NCBI GenBank assembly: GCA_015698045.1
Contig: BLAL01000196.1
Location: 1,302,001 to 1,366,000, forward strand
Direction of reading: 5' to 3'
Length of the DNA: 64,000 bases
Origin: Rhizophagus clarus
Lineage: Eukaryota; Glomeromycota; Glomeromycetes; Glomerales; Glomeraceae
Shown: positions 1 to 12,565 of the stretch, piece by piece
How the letters are laid out: each line of letters begins with the position of its first letter
Position numbering within the stretch: position 1 is the first letter of the stretch
The notes under the pieces: model-generated
What the model was told of the DNA's origin: nothing
The model's database searches: none
The model's input: only the letters and a program-made list of their open reading frames with translations
Translations under genes and position numbers: made by a program

Positions 1-289
1 TTTCTTTGGAAGGGCCAAAAAGTAAGAAGTTTAATTATAATCATGCATATACAATCTGGAGTAGCCAGAAAAGACGTACTGGCTTTAAATAATCGTATTG
101 TAATAAACTACTGGAATAATAAAATAAAGATAAAATACTTTTTTTGTGAAATAAATTTATCAAATAAAATTTTTGGTATTTACAAAATATTCTGGAAATC
201 TGCTGCATCATGACCAGAACAATTCTGGGATTATAAGATTTTACTGGTTTTATCATAAATTTACCAGAAAAACTAGTTAAATTATAATA
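1..289. other. AT-rich flank, nothing recognised
   Basis: No gene, tRNA or convincing terminal repeat is visible. An open frame of about 115 codons on the minus strand (41-388) is low complexity, runs into the foldback relic that starts near 290, and shows no family motif, so it is not annotated as a gene. Confidence 0.4.
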
Positions 290-1637
290 GATTTTCTGCA
301 TTGTACTGATCAGTTTCATTATCAGAATAGTTTCAGTTTTATGATTTATTAAACTAAAACATTCAGTAAATTTACTGATCAGTTTCATTAACTGCAGTTT
401 CAGTATTAGTTTTGCAATTTACCAAACTGATTTACCAAATCAATTTATAATGATAAAATAATAAGAACCCATTTTTTTTATCATTTAATTATTAAATTTC
501 AATAATAAAAAGTTGTAAAACTATTTTATTAAATGATTTAAGTTCATGACTTTTTTCTTCTAATTCATTAAAAAAAATGTTTTGCAACTCATGTTAATAT
601 TTTTTTATAATTTGATTAAAAAATAAAAAAACGTTCAATAAAATGTTGCAAAAATGTTTTAATAAATTATTTTATTAAAAAAAAGTTTCACATTTTTTTT
701 ATCAATTTAATAAAAAAAATCATGATGTTTTAATAGATTATTTAATTAAAAAAAAGTTTCACATTTTTTTTATCAATTTAATAAAAAAAATCATGATGTT
801 TTAATAGATTATTTAATTAAAAAAAATGTTTGCAACTTTTATTTGTCAATTTAATAAAAAAGTATTGTGAACCATTTTTTATAAGCAATTTGATTAAAAA
901 AAAGGGTTTTGTTTTTTTCCACATCTGCAATACATCATACCCTGAACACTCTGGGCAAAATTACAGTAATACCAGGCAAAATTAAACATATGACATTTAA
1001 TTAGGGACATGAAAAATAGATTTTTTACAACTGAAAAAATTTTAAGTCTCTAGAATACATATAAAAAAATGAAAAGAGAAGGGGTGTAACACAGGTGACA
1101 AAAAAGGGTGTGATGCATCACAGGTGCAGAAAATGATTAAACCCTAAAAAAAATGTTATTTACTAATTTAATAAAAAAATGTTGCAAAATATTTTTTATA
1201 AGTGATTTGATTAAAAAAAATGGTTATTATGTTTTTTTATCATGTCAATAAACGTTTGAAAATATTTTAATAAATTATTTAATTAAAAAAAAGTTTTACA
1301 ACATTTTTTTTATTACGAATCATTGCAAAATGATTAAAATTGTTTATTTGATTAAAGAAAAAACATTTTCCAATATTTTTTTTTGTTATATCAATAAAAT
1401 GTTGCGAAAATATTTTTAGTAAATTATTTAATTAAAAAAAAATGTTTTGCAACATTTTTTTGTCAATTAATGAAAAATATCTTAACGTTTTAATGGATTA
1501 TTTAATTAAAAAAATGCTTCGCAATAAAAAAATATTTTTTATAAGTGATTTGATTAATAAAGTGATTTGATTAACAAAAACATTTACAACATTTTTTTGC
1601 CATGTCAATAAAATGTTTAAAAACATTTTAATAAATT
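290..1637. repeat. CpG-depleted relic of foldback element A, first part
   Basis: Positions 290-440 align with the left terminal region of the well-preserved element at 32,822-33,808. Where that copy has CGGTTTCGGT-type sequence, this one has CAGTTTCAGT-type sequence, so nearly every CG has become TG or CA. From about 540 the relic carries decayed versions of the CGTTGCGAAACG hairpin units, now mostly TGTTGCAAAATG-like. A MITE interrupts it at 903-1146 and a LINE interrupts it at 1638. It resumes after the LINE at 11,931. The outer right end is not seen. Confidence 0.7.
903..1146 (+). mobile_element. Non-autonomous MITE, copy 1 (244 bp)
   Basis: This segment starts AGGGTTT and ends AAACCCT. 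Its inner terminal repeat matches CTGCACCTGTGATGCATC. The same sequence, reverse-complemented and about 85-90% identical by eye, lies at 15,069-15,310. It encodes nothing. It is nested in the foldback-element relic and flanked by A-runs, so no unambiguous target duplication can be read. Confidence 0.75.
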
Positions 1638-4600
1638 TTTATTTTTATTTTTATTGACAAGATAGCGCAAAATACAAAGAGATTACGTTAAACATACCAT
1701 GAGGAGTAAGTCTGTAGTAAGGTTTTTGCTAAGGAGTCATAACCAACTATGACGTCACAGAAGTAAACTATGATACTAGCTCTTGATAAATCAAGTAAAC
1801 CTGCTGGATTACCAATCCCAATTTTCAATTGAGAGAGAAAATTGTAACTACCTATCTCCACACCCTCAAAAAATGATTAATCATTAAAGTAATTCTAAAT
1901 AATAATCAAATAAAGATTAAAAAAAAAAATATTAAATCTAAATTAAGGAAAGGTAAATATAGTATCCCGGTACATCAAAAGTAAATAAGTCTATGTAACT
2001 AACATTAAACCTTATCAATAAATTGATATACAGATATACTCTATATATTCTAAGTTTTGTCTATCAAAATTTAAAGAAGAAAAATCAATATTATCATAAG
2101 AAGTATAAGAAGATTTATATTGAATATTGTATGAAACAGATCGTTTCATACGAGTGGAGATTCCACTTAATTTTTCTATCAAAGCGAGATTTTCGCATCT
2201 AGACTTCCAAATATTTAAGGAGTCTTCATATAATTTATCGTATGTTTTGATTAGAATATGGCGATATCACAAATCTTTAAGATATGATTGTAACCATTCA
2301 ATTAAAATGAATGGAACACATTCTTTAATTATATCTAAAAATGTGGTTTCACGCATGTGTAAAGATCTTGTAAGTTGTAAGCTCTCAAATTCACTGATTA
2401 ATTGTTGTGGTGTTGTGCTATGTTTAAATTCTAAGATGGCATCAACAAGTGCATTTCTAAAGTTATGATATAATCTGAGGTAGGCTCTGTCTTGATAAGA
2501 ATAGAGTCAGACGTGAGCGAATGTTTCTTTGGCTTCAGAACATAAAATACAACAAGAATCTTGATAGATTTTATAGTATTGACGTTTTGTTTTTTTGAGA
2601 ACAGCTAATTGTTCAGATAACAATTTGTATTTGAATATCATTTTGCGATGTTGATTGAAGTCAGTCTCAAGTTTGGTACCGTTATTGCATAGTATCCACA
2701 AAGTCAGATTCCAATCAACTTTTGATTTATATTTATAATTTTGTGGTAAGTGTAGGAAAGACAAATAGTGTTTAACATTTGAGCTGTCAGTGATGAATCT
2801 TCAGAATTTTCTTTCAATTGGTATATGTCCCCATTGAGGTATATAGCGAATGTTATTAAAAAATTGTTGTTTGATTGTAAGCGAAAGAGTATTGTCATGA
2901 TATGCTAGTTTGCATGCAAGATCAATCTGATTATTAAAATAATTGTCACTATGAGCCTGTACTTTATTAAATCTAATGCAAAGATTCTTAGACCTAATAA
3001 TGGAGATAATATTATTAATGATAAGATTATTATTAGAGATACGAAAGTAATCTCTAATTGAAAATGTAGGATTTTTCAAAATTTGTTGTATGATATTGAT
3101 TGAATTTTGACTGTCAGTGTTGATATCTACATGACATCCATGAGGAGATATGATAATGACTGCTAGAATAGCAAATAATTCAGCCCTAAGAGAAGAGGGC
3201 CAGTTTTCGACAGTAGTTATAAAGGTATGTATAGTAGTGTTTATATCTGATATTCTAATAAAACCAGCGATCATTGATACAGCTTGGGTATTCGTGTTTA
3301 TTAAAGAGCTGTCTGTGAAAAAAGTTAAGTTGTCTTCGTCTTGAAGATGTTGTTGGATAATGTATAAAGCTTCAACTTTTGTATTATATTCAAAATGTCA
3401 AAAGAAATCGTTGTTAAAAGCTAACGAATTGCATCATCTATGTAAAATCGATCAATTGTTAAGCGAGTTATCTGCATTACCGTCCAAATTAATAATGTTA
3501 GAGGATATGCTATTGCGATTGTCTATTTGATGTAAATGTGAATTAATATCTACAGGGATTAAACGATGTTTGTTTTCATTAGAGGTAGAGCGGGAACCTG
3601 TATATAATATAATCATGTTAGTAATTTTGCACGTAATATTGCAATATGATTCCTGAATTTGATCTCGTTTCAATCGTAAGGGAGAAAAATATGAAGTTGT
3701 GTTATCACATCCTAAGCATCGACTAATTTGTAATTTGTTATTATTATTAGTCAATTCTATATTGTAGTGTTCTAATGAGAAGGAATCTTGTTGAAAGTTA
3801 ACGTTCTTTTTAGGTGTATCAATATAGTATTTAGGGTAATTATCCGTATTGATTAATATTAGTTTTGAAGTATAATTTTTTCTAATTCTATCAGCTTCAC
3901 TCTCTTGAGAGAATTGTTGAGTCACGATAGGGCAGATTTTAAAGTTAGAGTTATAAATCGAATTAACTAATGATAATAGTTCTTGATTTATATTTAACAC
4001 ATGTACAATTTTACGATACCATCTGAGAGCAAGAGCAGATGGTATATTGAATTTGGATCTTATTTCATCAGTAGATAATAAGAAACTGTCATCAGAAAGT
4101 ATTTGATCTAAAAAAAGTATTCTATATTTTTTGAAAAAAAAGAGATGATTGAAATATGTCTCCTTCAAAACTTGAAGTAAAGTGATTTGTCCTTCTGGGA
4201 TCAACATATCACGTGATGAATTATTAATTAATGATATATTATGGTTTTTCATTAAATTTAATGATGCGATTAGAAAGTTATTTCTATATTTTTTGACAAT
4301 TTTTTCTGGAAGAAAGGCTGTTAAAGAAGAAGGGAGCTATTCCTTGTGTTGAATGCTTTTAAGACGAAGATGTGTAATTTTACCTAGGGTTGACAAATCA
4401 TTAAGTTGGATTATAAGGTTAGTAATCTTTACTTGATCCTAATTGTCTCGAATGTCTTTAATATTATAAATCTTATTAAAAAAGATTTCGTTTGGAGTGT
4501 TGATCGAAAAATGTAATTTTTTCTTAAAAGTCAATAGAAATTGATTCATAATCTTATCCATGAGTTTCTTGGTCAATACCTTGACTTGTGACCAATACAC

Positions 4601-6764
4601 TATTCTAGGGATAATGACGCTATTAAAAATATAAATCATATGTTTATCAGTGATTCTTTTTCTAACATATTTTTGTCTTATATCATTGATTTCATCATTA
4701 ATTCGTTTGATTGTTGATTGAAAAGCATTTCTTTCATCAAAATAGATGCCTAATATGCGGATAGAGCTTTGAGGAGAAACAGGAGTTATAAATATAGAGT
4801 CAGAACTGAATTTTAAAGTTACCAGTTCATGAGGTTTTAGTCTTGATCTGTGTCCTCTATTTTTGTATATAACCAGTAGTTCAAACTTCTCTTTATTGAC
4901 CTGAATGTCGTTTAATCTGTAAAAGAAGTCTGCGATTTCAAATATATTTTCTAGGTTGGATTGGTTGGAAGCTAACCATTGTGTATCATCCATATACGCA
5001 CTAGATGAAATAGTAAGACTTTCTGTTTCTTCTGTTGTATTTTCTCCATAAAACTTGTTCAAGGCTATCTTAGGTACTTCTATGGTATAGCCTAGTTTAC
5101 ATTGTTCTATTTCACATAATAGGGGATCATAGTATATACACTATAATAAAGGTGATATGACTTCCCCTTAATCAATACCAATTAACACATCATATGGATC
5201 AGTTAATCCATAAGCAGTAATCACTTGATTTTGTCAATTTTGAAAAAGGTTGGATATCGTTTTGATAAAATTAGACAGTATCTTAATACATTTCATGGCC
5301 TTTTTCAGTATGAATATATTGACGCGGTCATAGGCTTTCCCTAAATCCTGCGAGAGAAGCCAAAGTTCTTTGTTGTTTTCATTTGCGTCTTGTATAATTT
5401 TGTTAATCATATGTATAGATTCAAAGGTGAAATTATCCAGTAGGGCGGAAAATTGGTTTCCTTTGAGTATATTGTTATTTTTAATAATTCGACTGAGACG
5501 TCTATTTAATAGGCTAATAAAAGCTTTGTGAGGAGTTTCAAGAAGAGTAATCAGTTTAGTATTTGTCAAATTAGCGAAGAAGGGTTTCAGTTTCAGAATT
5601 GGGTAAATCGTGGCTTTTTTTCATTTGTCTGGTATGTTATTCAAGTCCATACATACACATATAAATGTGTAAAGTCGAGCCTGGTTATTTTCATTTAATT
5701 TTTTCAACATTTTGTATAATATACCAGACGATCTGGTGACTTTATCGTTTGAGAGATTTTTGGTAGTTTCAATTCATTCTTCCATCGAGGGATATTTCAT
5801 TAAGTCTTTATATATGGTGTTATGAATGTCTTGTTTCAGTTCATATTGATCTTGCCACTCTGGAAATTGGGACAAATTTTTCTCACAGTTAATAGTGCCA
5901 GCTATTGTCTGGAAATGAAGATTGGTTTGTTCTTTCACTTCATCTTCCTCTGTATAGAGAGTATCTTCATTGTTATCATTTTTATACACTTTATCAATTG
6001 TTACAGAAGGATGTGGTCAGTTCAGAATTGATTTGATCATCTTCTTCTTATTTGTTTTGTAATTTTCGTTTCTTTTTTATATAAATGCATCCATAATACC
6101 TTTTTTGTATTCATAAGATGCATTAATGTATTTTGATTCTAATATGATTACGGTATTCTGTAAGATGTCCTGGAATTTGAATGTTTTATCATAAAGATAA
6201 CGTTCAGACATTGAAATGTTATTTCTTTTAAAATGTTTATCAAATCAGATAGTTGATTTGATCTGTTACCATCTGGTTTTATATACGGAGTGGTAACGAA
6301 AGATATTATTTTCTTTCTATTATCTACAGATTTGTCATTAAAATCTATTTTTGCTCATCGGATTTTGTTCAACATTTCTTTGAGCGAATTTAAGTTTTTC
6401 TTCAAATCAGAATCATAAAGTGGGTGAAAATTACGTTTAAGTTTTCTTTTCTTTTGTTTAATATTTACTTTAGCACTATCCATTATGGAATTTCTAAAGA
6501 GATTCTATAATTGGTTAAGTTGTTTATGCGATTGGATACCTTGTATTTTATCAACCGTGAGATTTATACAAGGATCATCTAAATGTTCTTCTATATGGTT
6601 ATTAAATTTGTCCCATGTCCAGTCGCCATCTATTGCTTGCATTTCATCATAGCAATATATAACCTTGAAAGAAAGTTGGCAATTTTGTTTGTTATTCTTA
6701 TTAATAAATATCTCTTCTATAAACAAATCAAGTATAATTACTCTGTGATCTGTCTTGATTAAAG

Positions 6765-8631
6765 CTCCGCATGAGCTAGCTCAAGTCAAGCTACAGTCTG
6801 GCTTGGCTTGGCTTGAAAAAAAAAATTCTGGTTTGAGCCAAAATGAGTCAAGCCACAAAAAATCTTGGCTCAACTCATTCAAGCCAAGCTGAGCCATGAA
6901 AAATTCTGGCTCAAGGCAAGTTGAGCTTGAGCTGGCTCAAGCTGGCTCAAGCTTTATTATCAAAAAAAAAAGCCAAAACTAGGCGTTTTTATATGTAAAG
7001 TTACAAAAAAAAACACCAGAACTAATGGTCCCAGCTTTTCTATTCATAAAATTGAAAAAAAAATGCCAGAACTAATGGTCCCAGCAGGACCCCAAATAAT
7101 ACTAATATAACTCACATACAGGTTTGCGTAGAGTTTATATAAAATTACTTTTTAAACCTACAAATTGAGTTTGCGTAGATCGGTCAATTTGGGAGTAACT
7201 CACATATTATGTTTGCGTAGAGTTTATAATAGATATACGTGGATTTATTTTTAAAAAATACTAATTTCAGTAAATTAAATTACTTGGTATTTACCAAAAT
7301 TTATTTTATTTTATTTATTTTTTCACTTTTTTTTTGGTATTTTATACCAAATTTATTTATTTTTATTATTCTTTTTCAGTTTTTAATACCCTAATTCCAA
7401 AAGTCCAGTCATGTTTTTCGCCCGGTAATACTACAAAAAATAAAAAAAAATAATTAATTAGTTAAAAAAAAGAATAACGAAAGACATTTTACCCACCCTA
7501 CTTTCCCTTACCTTAATTCCAAAAGTCTGGTCGTGCTTTTTGTTTGGTGACACTACAAAAAATAAAAAAAAATGATTAATAAGTTAAAAAAAAGAATAAT
7601 GAAAGACACCTCACCCACCCTCCCTTACCTTAATTCCAAAAGTCCGGTCATACTTTTCGTCTGGCAACACTACAAAAAATAAAAAAAAGTTAATTAATTA
7701 ATTAAAAAAATTACCGAAAAACACTTCCCCTACCCTCCCTTACCTTAATTCCAAAAGTCCGGTCGTGCTTTTCATCTGGTAATACTACAAAAAGTAAAAA
7801 AAAAGTTAATACTTAATTAATTAAAAAAAAACAATGAAATACTTCTCCCAACCCTCCCTTACCTTAATTCCAAAAGTCCGGTAGTACTTTTCATCCGGCA
7901 ACACTATAAAAAAATAAAAAAAAAATAAATAATTAATTAATTAAAAAAAATTACCAAAAAACACTTCCCCCACCCTCCCTCACCTTAATTCCAAAAGTCC
8001 GGTCGTGCTTTTCGCTGGTAATATTACAAAAAGTAAAAAAAAAGTTAATACTTAATTAGTTAAAAAAAACACTGAAACACCTCCCCCAACCCCTTCCTTA
8101 CCTTAATTCTAAAAGTCTGGTCATGCTTTTCGTCTAGCAACACCACAAAAATAAACTGATAAATGATTAAAAAAAAGATCAGATATTCAGATTATCTGAT
8201 TAGATCAGCAAGTCACATGACTCTGCCTTTATACTGAATAATTCGTTATAACGTTAATAGCGTTTTGTATTATAAAATCACAAAAAAAATGCTAGAACTA
8301 TTGGTACTAGCGTTTTTTATTCATAAAATTGCAAAAAGTGCTGGAACAAATAGTTCTGGCATTTTTTATATATAAATTTGCAAAAAAAAACGCTAGAATT
8401 ATTGGTACTGGCATTTTTTACATATAAATTGTAAAAAATTGTCAAGCTTAATCTGGCTCATGAGCCGGCTTGAGCTTTTCAAGCCAAGTCCACTGCCAGC
8501 TTTAGTTTATCAAGCCAAGCCTAATACCTGACTCAAGCTTTTTCAAGCTGGCTTGTGAGTCACCAAGCCAATTTAATCATGGCTTGGCTTAGTTCAGCTT
8601 GAAAAGCTTGAGCCAGCTTGCAAGCTGGCTC
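6765..8631. mobile_element. Foldback/TIR element B inserted in the LINE endonuclease
   Basis: Both ends consist of degenerate tandem copies of an AAGCTTGAGCC-like motif in opposite orientation (about 6,766-6,960 and 8,450-8,631). Flanking sequences are ATTAAAG (6758-6764) and ATTATAAG (8632-8639). Removing the insert and one flank restores the LINE endonuclease frame (NKIDYI...QLIIKTDH), which shows this is an insertion with a roughly 8-bp duplication. Inside are a 118-bp satellite (7380-8150), three GTTTGCGTAGAGTTTATA-like repeats (7,110-7,240) and several CCAGAACTAATGGT-like repeats. It has no coding capacity. An 8-9 bp duplication suggests hAT or Mutator-type mobilisation, which is inference. 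Confidence 0.8.
7380..8150. repeat. Satellite of about 7 units of 116-122 bp inside element B
   Basis: Each unit carries a C-rich stretch, then CTTAATTCCAAAAGTCCGG, then a TCTGGCAACACTAC-like box and an A-rich run. The CCAAAAGTC core recurs near 7398, 7517, 7634, 7750, 7869, 7988 and 8110. The core order and spacing also match the array at 37.4-38.3 kb. Confidence 0.85.
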
Positions 8632-9476
8632 ATTATAAGTTGTACATCTTGTGAATTACTATCCATTATTGATAATAACAAGTCAATATTACATCATATG
8701 TAATCTATTTTGTTGTGTGCATGTTGAATATTATTAGGAATGTGTGTATACATATCTGATAAGTCATCATGAAAGATGGAAGTGATTTCTTTGATGAAAT
8801 ATTTTTTGAAATAATCAAATATTTCATAACGCCAATGTGGTTTATCCATAAATTCATATTTGTTCCATTTAGTGTTGAAATCTCCCATTATGATTATATC
8901 TTTAATAAACGTATCTAGGCATTAGTTTGTCCAATGCTTGATTTGTTTATATAATTTTTTAACTTGCATTTTTCACTGTTTTGTATGTTAATGTACACTT
9001 GAATCATACGTATTTTCTTTTTCTTTATGTAAAAGTCGATATATCCTATCTGACTTTTGAAATGTTGAAATTATTTTACGTAAATGGCATATTCTTTTTT
9101 AACTAAAAAGCTGATGCCTGACCTCTTTTTCCCTTCAGTTGTGAAATATAATTTGTATTTATCTTGAACTATATATTCAAGGATTCGTAATGTATCTTTG
9201 TTTACGTTAGTTTCTGCTAGACCAAGAATGTCAATATTGTTGGTAGACATATATTCCATGACATCAACAATTTTTTGTTGGTTGAGTGCCTGTATATTTA
9301 ATATTGCAATTCTAAAGTATGCTTTATTTGTTGTTTGAAGAACAATATTAAGCGAGTTGTTGTATTTTTTCTTTTTTGAAGAGAGGGGTTTTGTTGATTT
9401 GATTTGTTATTTGTTTTTTGTGATTGATTATTCATCATTAGTGCACTCTGATATTAGATGAGAACGTGAAGAGAAC

Positions 9477-11830
9477 TTATGCTTTGATGTTATTTTCAAT
9501 ATTAGCATATTCTTCTTCATTATCAGTTTGAAGAAGCTCCTCTTCTTCATCAAACTGTAAAGTGTCGTCATTTGTATTGGTTATGTTATTTCCTAAAAAT
9601 TTTTGTAATGCTCCTTTGATGGTGCTTTGTAAGCCACCTGCCATTTGATCCAACTTTTGTACGTACAAGTGTATGTTGTGTGTGATATATATCTTCAAGT
9701 TGTTCTTCTCCTGATGATAAAGAACCTTCAAAGTCAGACCCTTTCCTGACCCATTTATTTTGTTCATTCTTTGTCGTAGAAGAGGGCAGGGAAAGTGATT
9801 TTATTTTTTGTGCAGGTTTCATAATTGTAGTGATATTAACTTATTTGAGTCTTTCATCTTTTTTAGCTTTAAATTGATCTAGTCTATTACCAAATGAGCT
9901 TATATGTCCTCTTATAGCAGAAAATTCTGCAGAAATTTGAACCTCCAGTTGAGTAACAAGATTATCCACTAAAGAACGGAGGTATGCTCTTTGTGTGTCT
10001 GAGAGTTGATCATCTTGTTTGTTCATTGTATTATTATTATTGTTATAGATTTTTTGATTTGCCTTATCATTACAACGTTGTGTATAATTATTTGAATTTT
10101 TATTAGTAATAGACTGTTTACCTTTGTTATTCTGATGTTTATTCGTATAGTTTTGAGCTTTTTTGGATGGAAGCATTTGAACCGCCTGAGCATATGATTT
10201 TTTGATGTTCTGAGCGGTTAGTTTGGAATATTCTTTCCATGTTGCTTTGACCGTATTAGCATTTTTGTTTTGTCATTTTTTAACGTTACATCCTGCGTAA
10301 ATGTAGTTGGGGTTACCACAGTTGTTACAAATGGTGCGTTGCATAGCAAGATCTGAGATAAATAAAGGTTTATCTATTTTTCCTTGACAAATTGAGAATT
10401 TTTTTCATAGCAATATCTTTGTCTTCTTCATTCTTGAAGTTGACGTAAGCGTAAAAAAAAGGTTTATAATGATACAGGTTATGTAGAATGAAATACGTCA
10501 TTATATTTATTTCATCTATAATTGGCTTTAAGTTGATGGTGGTGGTTCCAATGGGAAGGCCTGATATTCTTAGATTGTGTTATTTTCGTAAGTCCCTTTG
10601 TTCTTCTGAGAATTGAATAGGGATTACTCTGATGTATTCTTTTCCTATAAAATATGACCATTTATTATGGAAGAAGCGCTGAATCAAGTCAGCATTTTTG
10701 TAAGTGATATAGGCCTATTGATACTGGCCATGTGCACTTTTTTCAATTTTCCCTAGAAAACTGAATGAGTTTTGGATTGTTTTCTTCTCAGTATATAACG
10801 GGATATCAAAGACTTGAATTGTTCTTTTTTTTTTATTGGTTTCCTGTTCTTCAGTGATAAGCAATGCCTGTTGAATTGGTTTGAATTTGAAAGATATCTT
10901 TTTTTCAACAAAATTACCGTCCTCTCCTTCTTCTTGAACAGTCGTATGAAAGTTGGCTTGTAAGACTTTATTGTAGCTATCTTCATTGCTGAATATAGCT
11001 TTAATTACATTGATAACTTTATATTTGCCGTTCTCCTGTTGGATGGGCCTATGAGCAGGTTTCACATATTCGAACTCAGGGTACTTCCGCAGTAATTTTA
11101 ATACTTCATGAGCCTCATCCGTCTTCCTAACATGCGGAAGGTTGTTGCTTTCAGTGTAGACAGTAAATGTTTTGTTGATGAGTACAAAGGAGTCATTATC
11201 GTCTGTAATCGTAATAACTTCTTATAGATCATCAGGATTGGCAGTAACCTATTAGGCGTTAATTTTTGGATCTACACTCATTTTAATATCGATCTAACAT
11301 TGATCGACCTGAATAATTAGTTATTTCTTGATTAACCTGTTAACACGGGTATGTTGATCAGCTTGATTTGGCAGATCAGTGATCATTGCATATTCATTAG
11401 AATCTGAAGCATAGCACGTAAACGTGGTTATTTTTTTAATCAGTTTATTAACTTGTTTAGACATATCAGCGTCTAGACGTAGCCTGAAAATCAGGTGATC
11501 TGTGTTATCTCTGACCTGGTCATCCTTTTTATTAGCAAAAAGATCTTGGGCGAGAGAAAGTTCAGTATCTAAGTTTGAAGCCAATGCAGTATTTTGAGCT
11601 ACCACTAGCTCTTCTGCCAGTGTACATTTGGCGTTTGCAGTGATAATCTCTTTTTTAACAGTGACAGAAGGACCTCTGAGAGGAGGAACTTAAGTTTTCG
11701 GCTGAGAGGAATCACTGGGAGTAGTGTTTCAAGCCTGGATAACTACAGAAGATTTCTCGTCAGGAATAACCAACTTTGGTTGGCTTGTATTATGCTTAAT
11801 CGAGTTGCGAGTTGTTCTTTTATTCGTCAT
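9477..11830 (-). pseudogene. LINE ORF1 relic (RRM-like, CCHC zinc knuckle)
   Basis: Reading begins at the ATG at 11,830 (MTNKRTTRNS). The frame is soon broken by stops. Recognisable parts follow: an RRM-like region (FYAYVNFKNEEDKD, near 10,440), then a zinc knuckle near 10,300-10,345 reading CNNCGNPNYIYAGC. Its histidine position is tyrosine, so the CCHC is broken. After that come an Asn/Lys-rich linker and an acidic C-terminal segment ending at 9,477 (NEEEYANIENNIKA). ORF1 proteins of this kind bind the element RNA. The gene lies just upstream of ORF2, as expected for a two-ORF LINE. Multiple stops make it non-functional. Confidence 0.75.
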
Positions 11831-11930
11831 ATTGATAATGACGGAACTTTATATAACAGTTTAGTAGGTTTTTCTTTTAGCAAATTTTTTGGACAAGTGA
11901 TCGATGAGTAAAAGTTTATAATAAATAAAT

Positions 11931-12565
11931 ATTTTAATAAATTATTTAATTAAAAATAGTTTCGCAATATTTTTTTTTATTATGAATCATTATAAAATGA
12001 TTAAAATTGTTTATTTGATTAAAGAAAAAATGTTTTCTACCATTTTTTTTTTATCATGTCAATAAAACATTTTTAATAAATTAAAAAAAATGTTTTGCAA
12101 CATTTTTTTTTTGTCAATTAATGAAAAATATCTTAACGTTTTAATAGATTATTTAATTAAAAAAACCCTTTGCAATAAAAAACTGTTTTTATAAGTGATT
12201 TGATTAACATAATAATTTGATTAATAAAAACGTTTACAACATTTTTTTTGTCATGTCAATAAAATGTTTAAAAATGTTTTAATAAATTATTTAATTAAAA
12301 AAATATATTTTACAACATTTTTTTATCACAAATTGTTGCAAAACAATTAAAATTATTTATTTAATTAAAAAAAAAACATTTTCTAATGTTTTTTTGTCAT
12401 GTCAATAAAACGTCACGAAAATATTTTTAATAAATCATTTAATTAAAAAAATATTTTGCAACATTTTTTTGTCAATTAATGAAAAATATCGTGATATTTT
12501 AATAGATTATTTAATTAAAAAAGTGCTTCACAATAAAAAACATTTTTTTATAAGTGATTTGATTT
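11931..12565. repeat. CpG-depleted relic of foldback element A, second part
   Basis: This continues the array interrupted by the LINE. It has the same alternation of ATTTTAATAAATTATTTAAT and TGTTTTGCAACATT-like segments. It ends abruptly at a T-run at 12,566 where another retroelement 3' end begins. Confidence 0.65.

Larger units (their letters stand above)
2507..9435 (-). pseudogene. LINE ORF2 relic: endonuclease, reverse transcriptase, RNase H
   Basis: ORF2 survives as separate open stretches. The endonuclease is at 8644-9300: NIDILGLAETN, then GDFN near 8,885, NKIDYI near 8,700, and TDHRV resuming at about 6,755 after the inserted element. The reverse transcriptase is at about 4439-5990: QDLGKAYDRVN near 5,345 and the catalytic YMDD near 4,995. 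A 266-codon linker follows at 3452-4252. RNase H is at 2801-3274: SLRAELFAIL, NTDSQN and a final D in NQIDLA. A C-terminal CxxC...H motif lies near 2,550. Many stops and frame changes separate the parts, so no functional protein is expected. The RNase H places it near the I/Tad/R1-like LINEs; I cannot name the clade. Confidence 0.85.
1638..11930 (-). mobile_element. Decayed non-LTR retrotransposon (LINE) with ORF1 and ORF2
   Basis: This is a complete-looking but heavily mutated LINE on the minus strand. Its 5' end is near 11,930. Its 3' end near 1,638 finishes in an (ATAAAA)n-like tail, read on the plus strand as TTTTTATTTTTATTTTTATT. In 5' to 3' order it encodes an ORF1 with RRM-like and zinc-knuckle segments, then an endonuclease, a reverse transcriptase and an RNase H. 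The 13-bp sequence ATTTTAATAAATT occurs at 1625-1637 and 11,931-11,943 and fits a target-site duplication. That motif recurs in the host repeat, so the duplication is probable rather than proven. A 1.87-kb foldback element (6765-8631) interrupts the endonuclease. Without it the LINE is about 8.4 kb. Confidence 0.85.
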
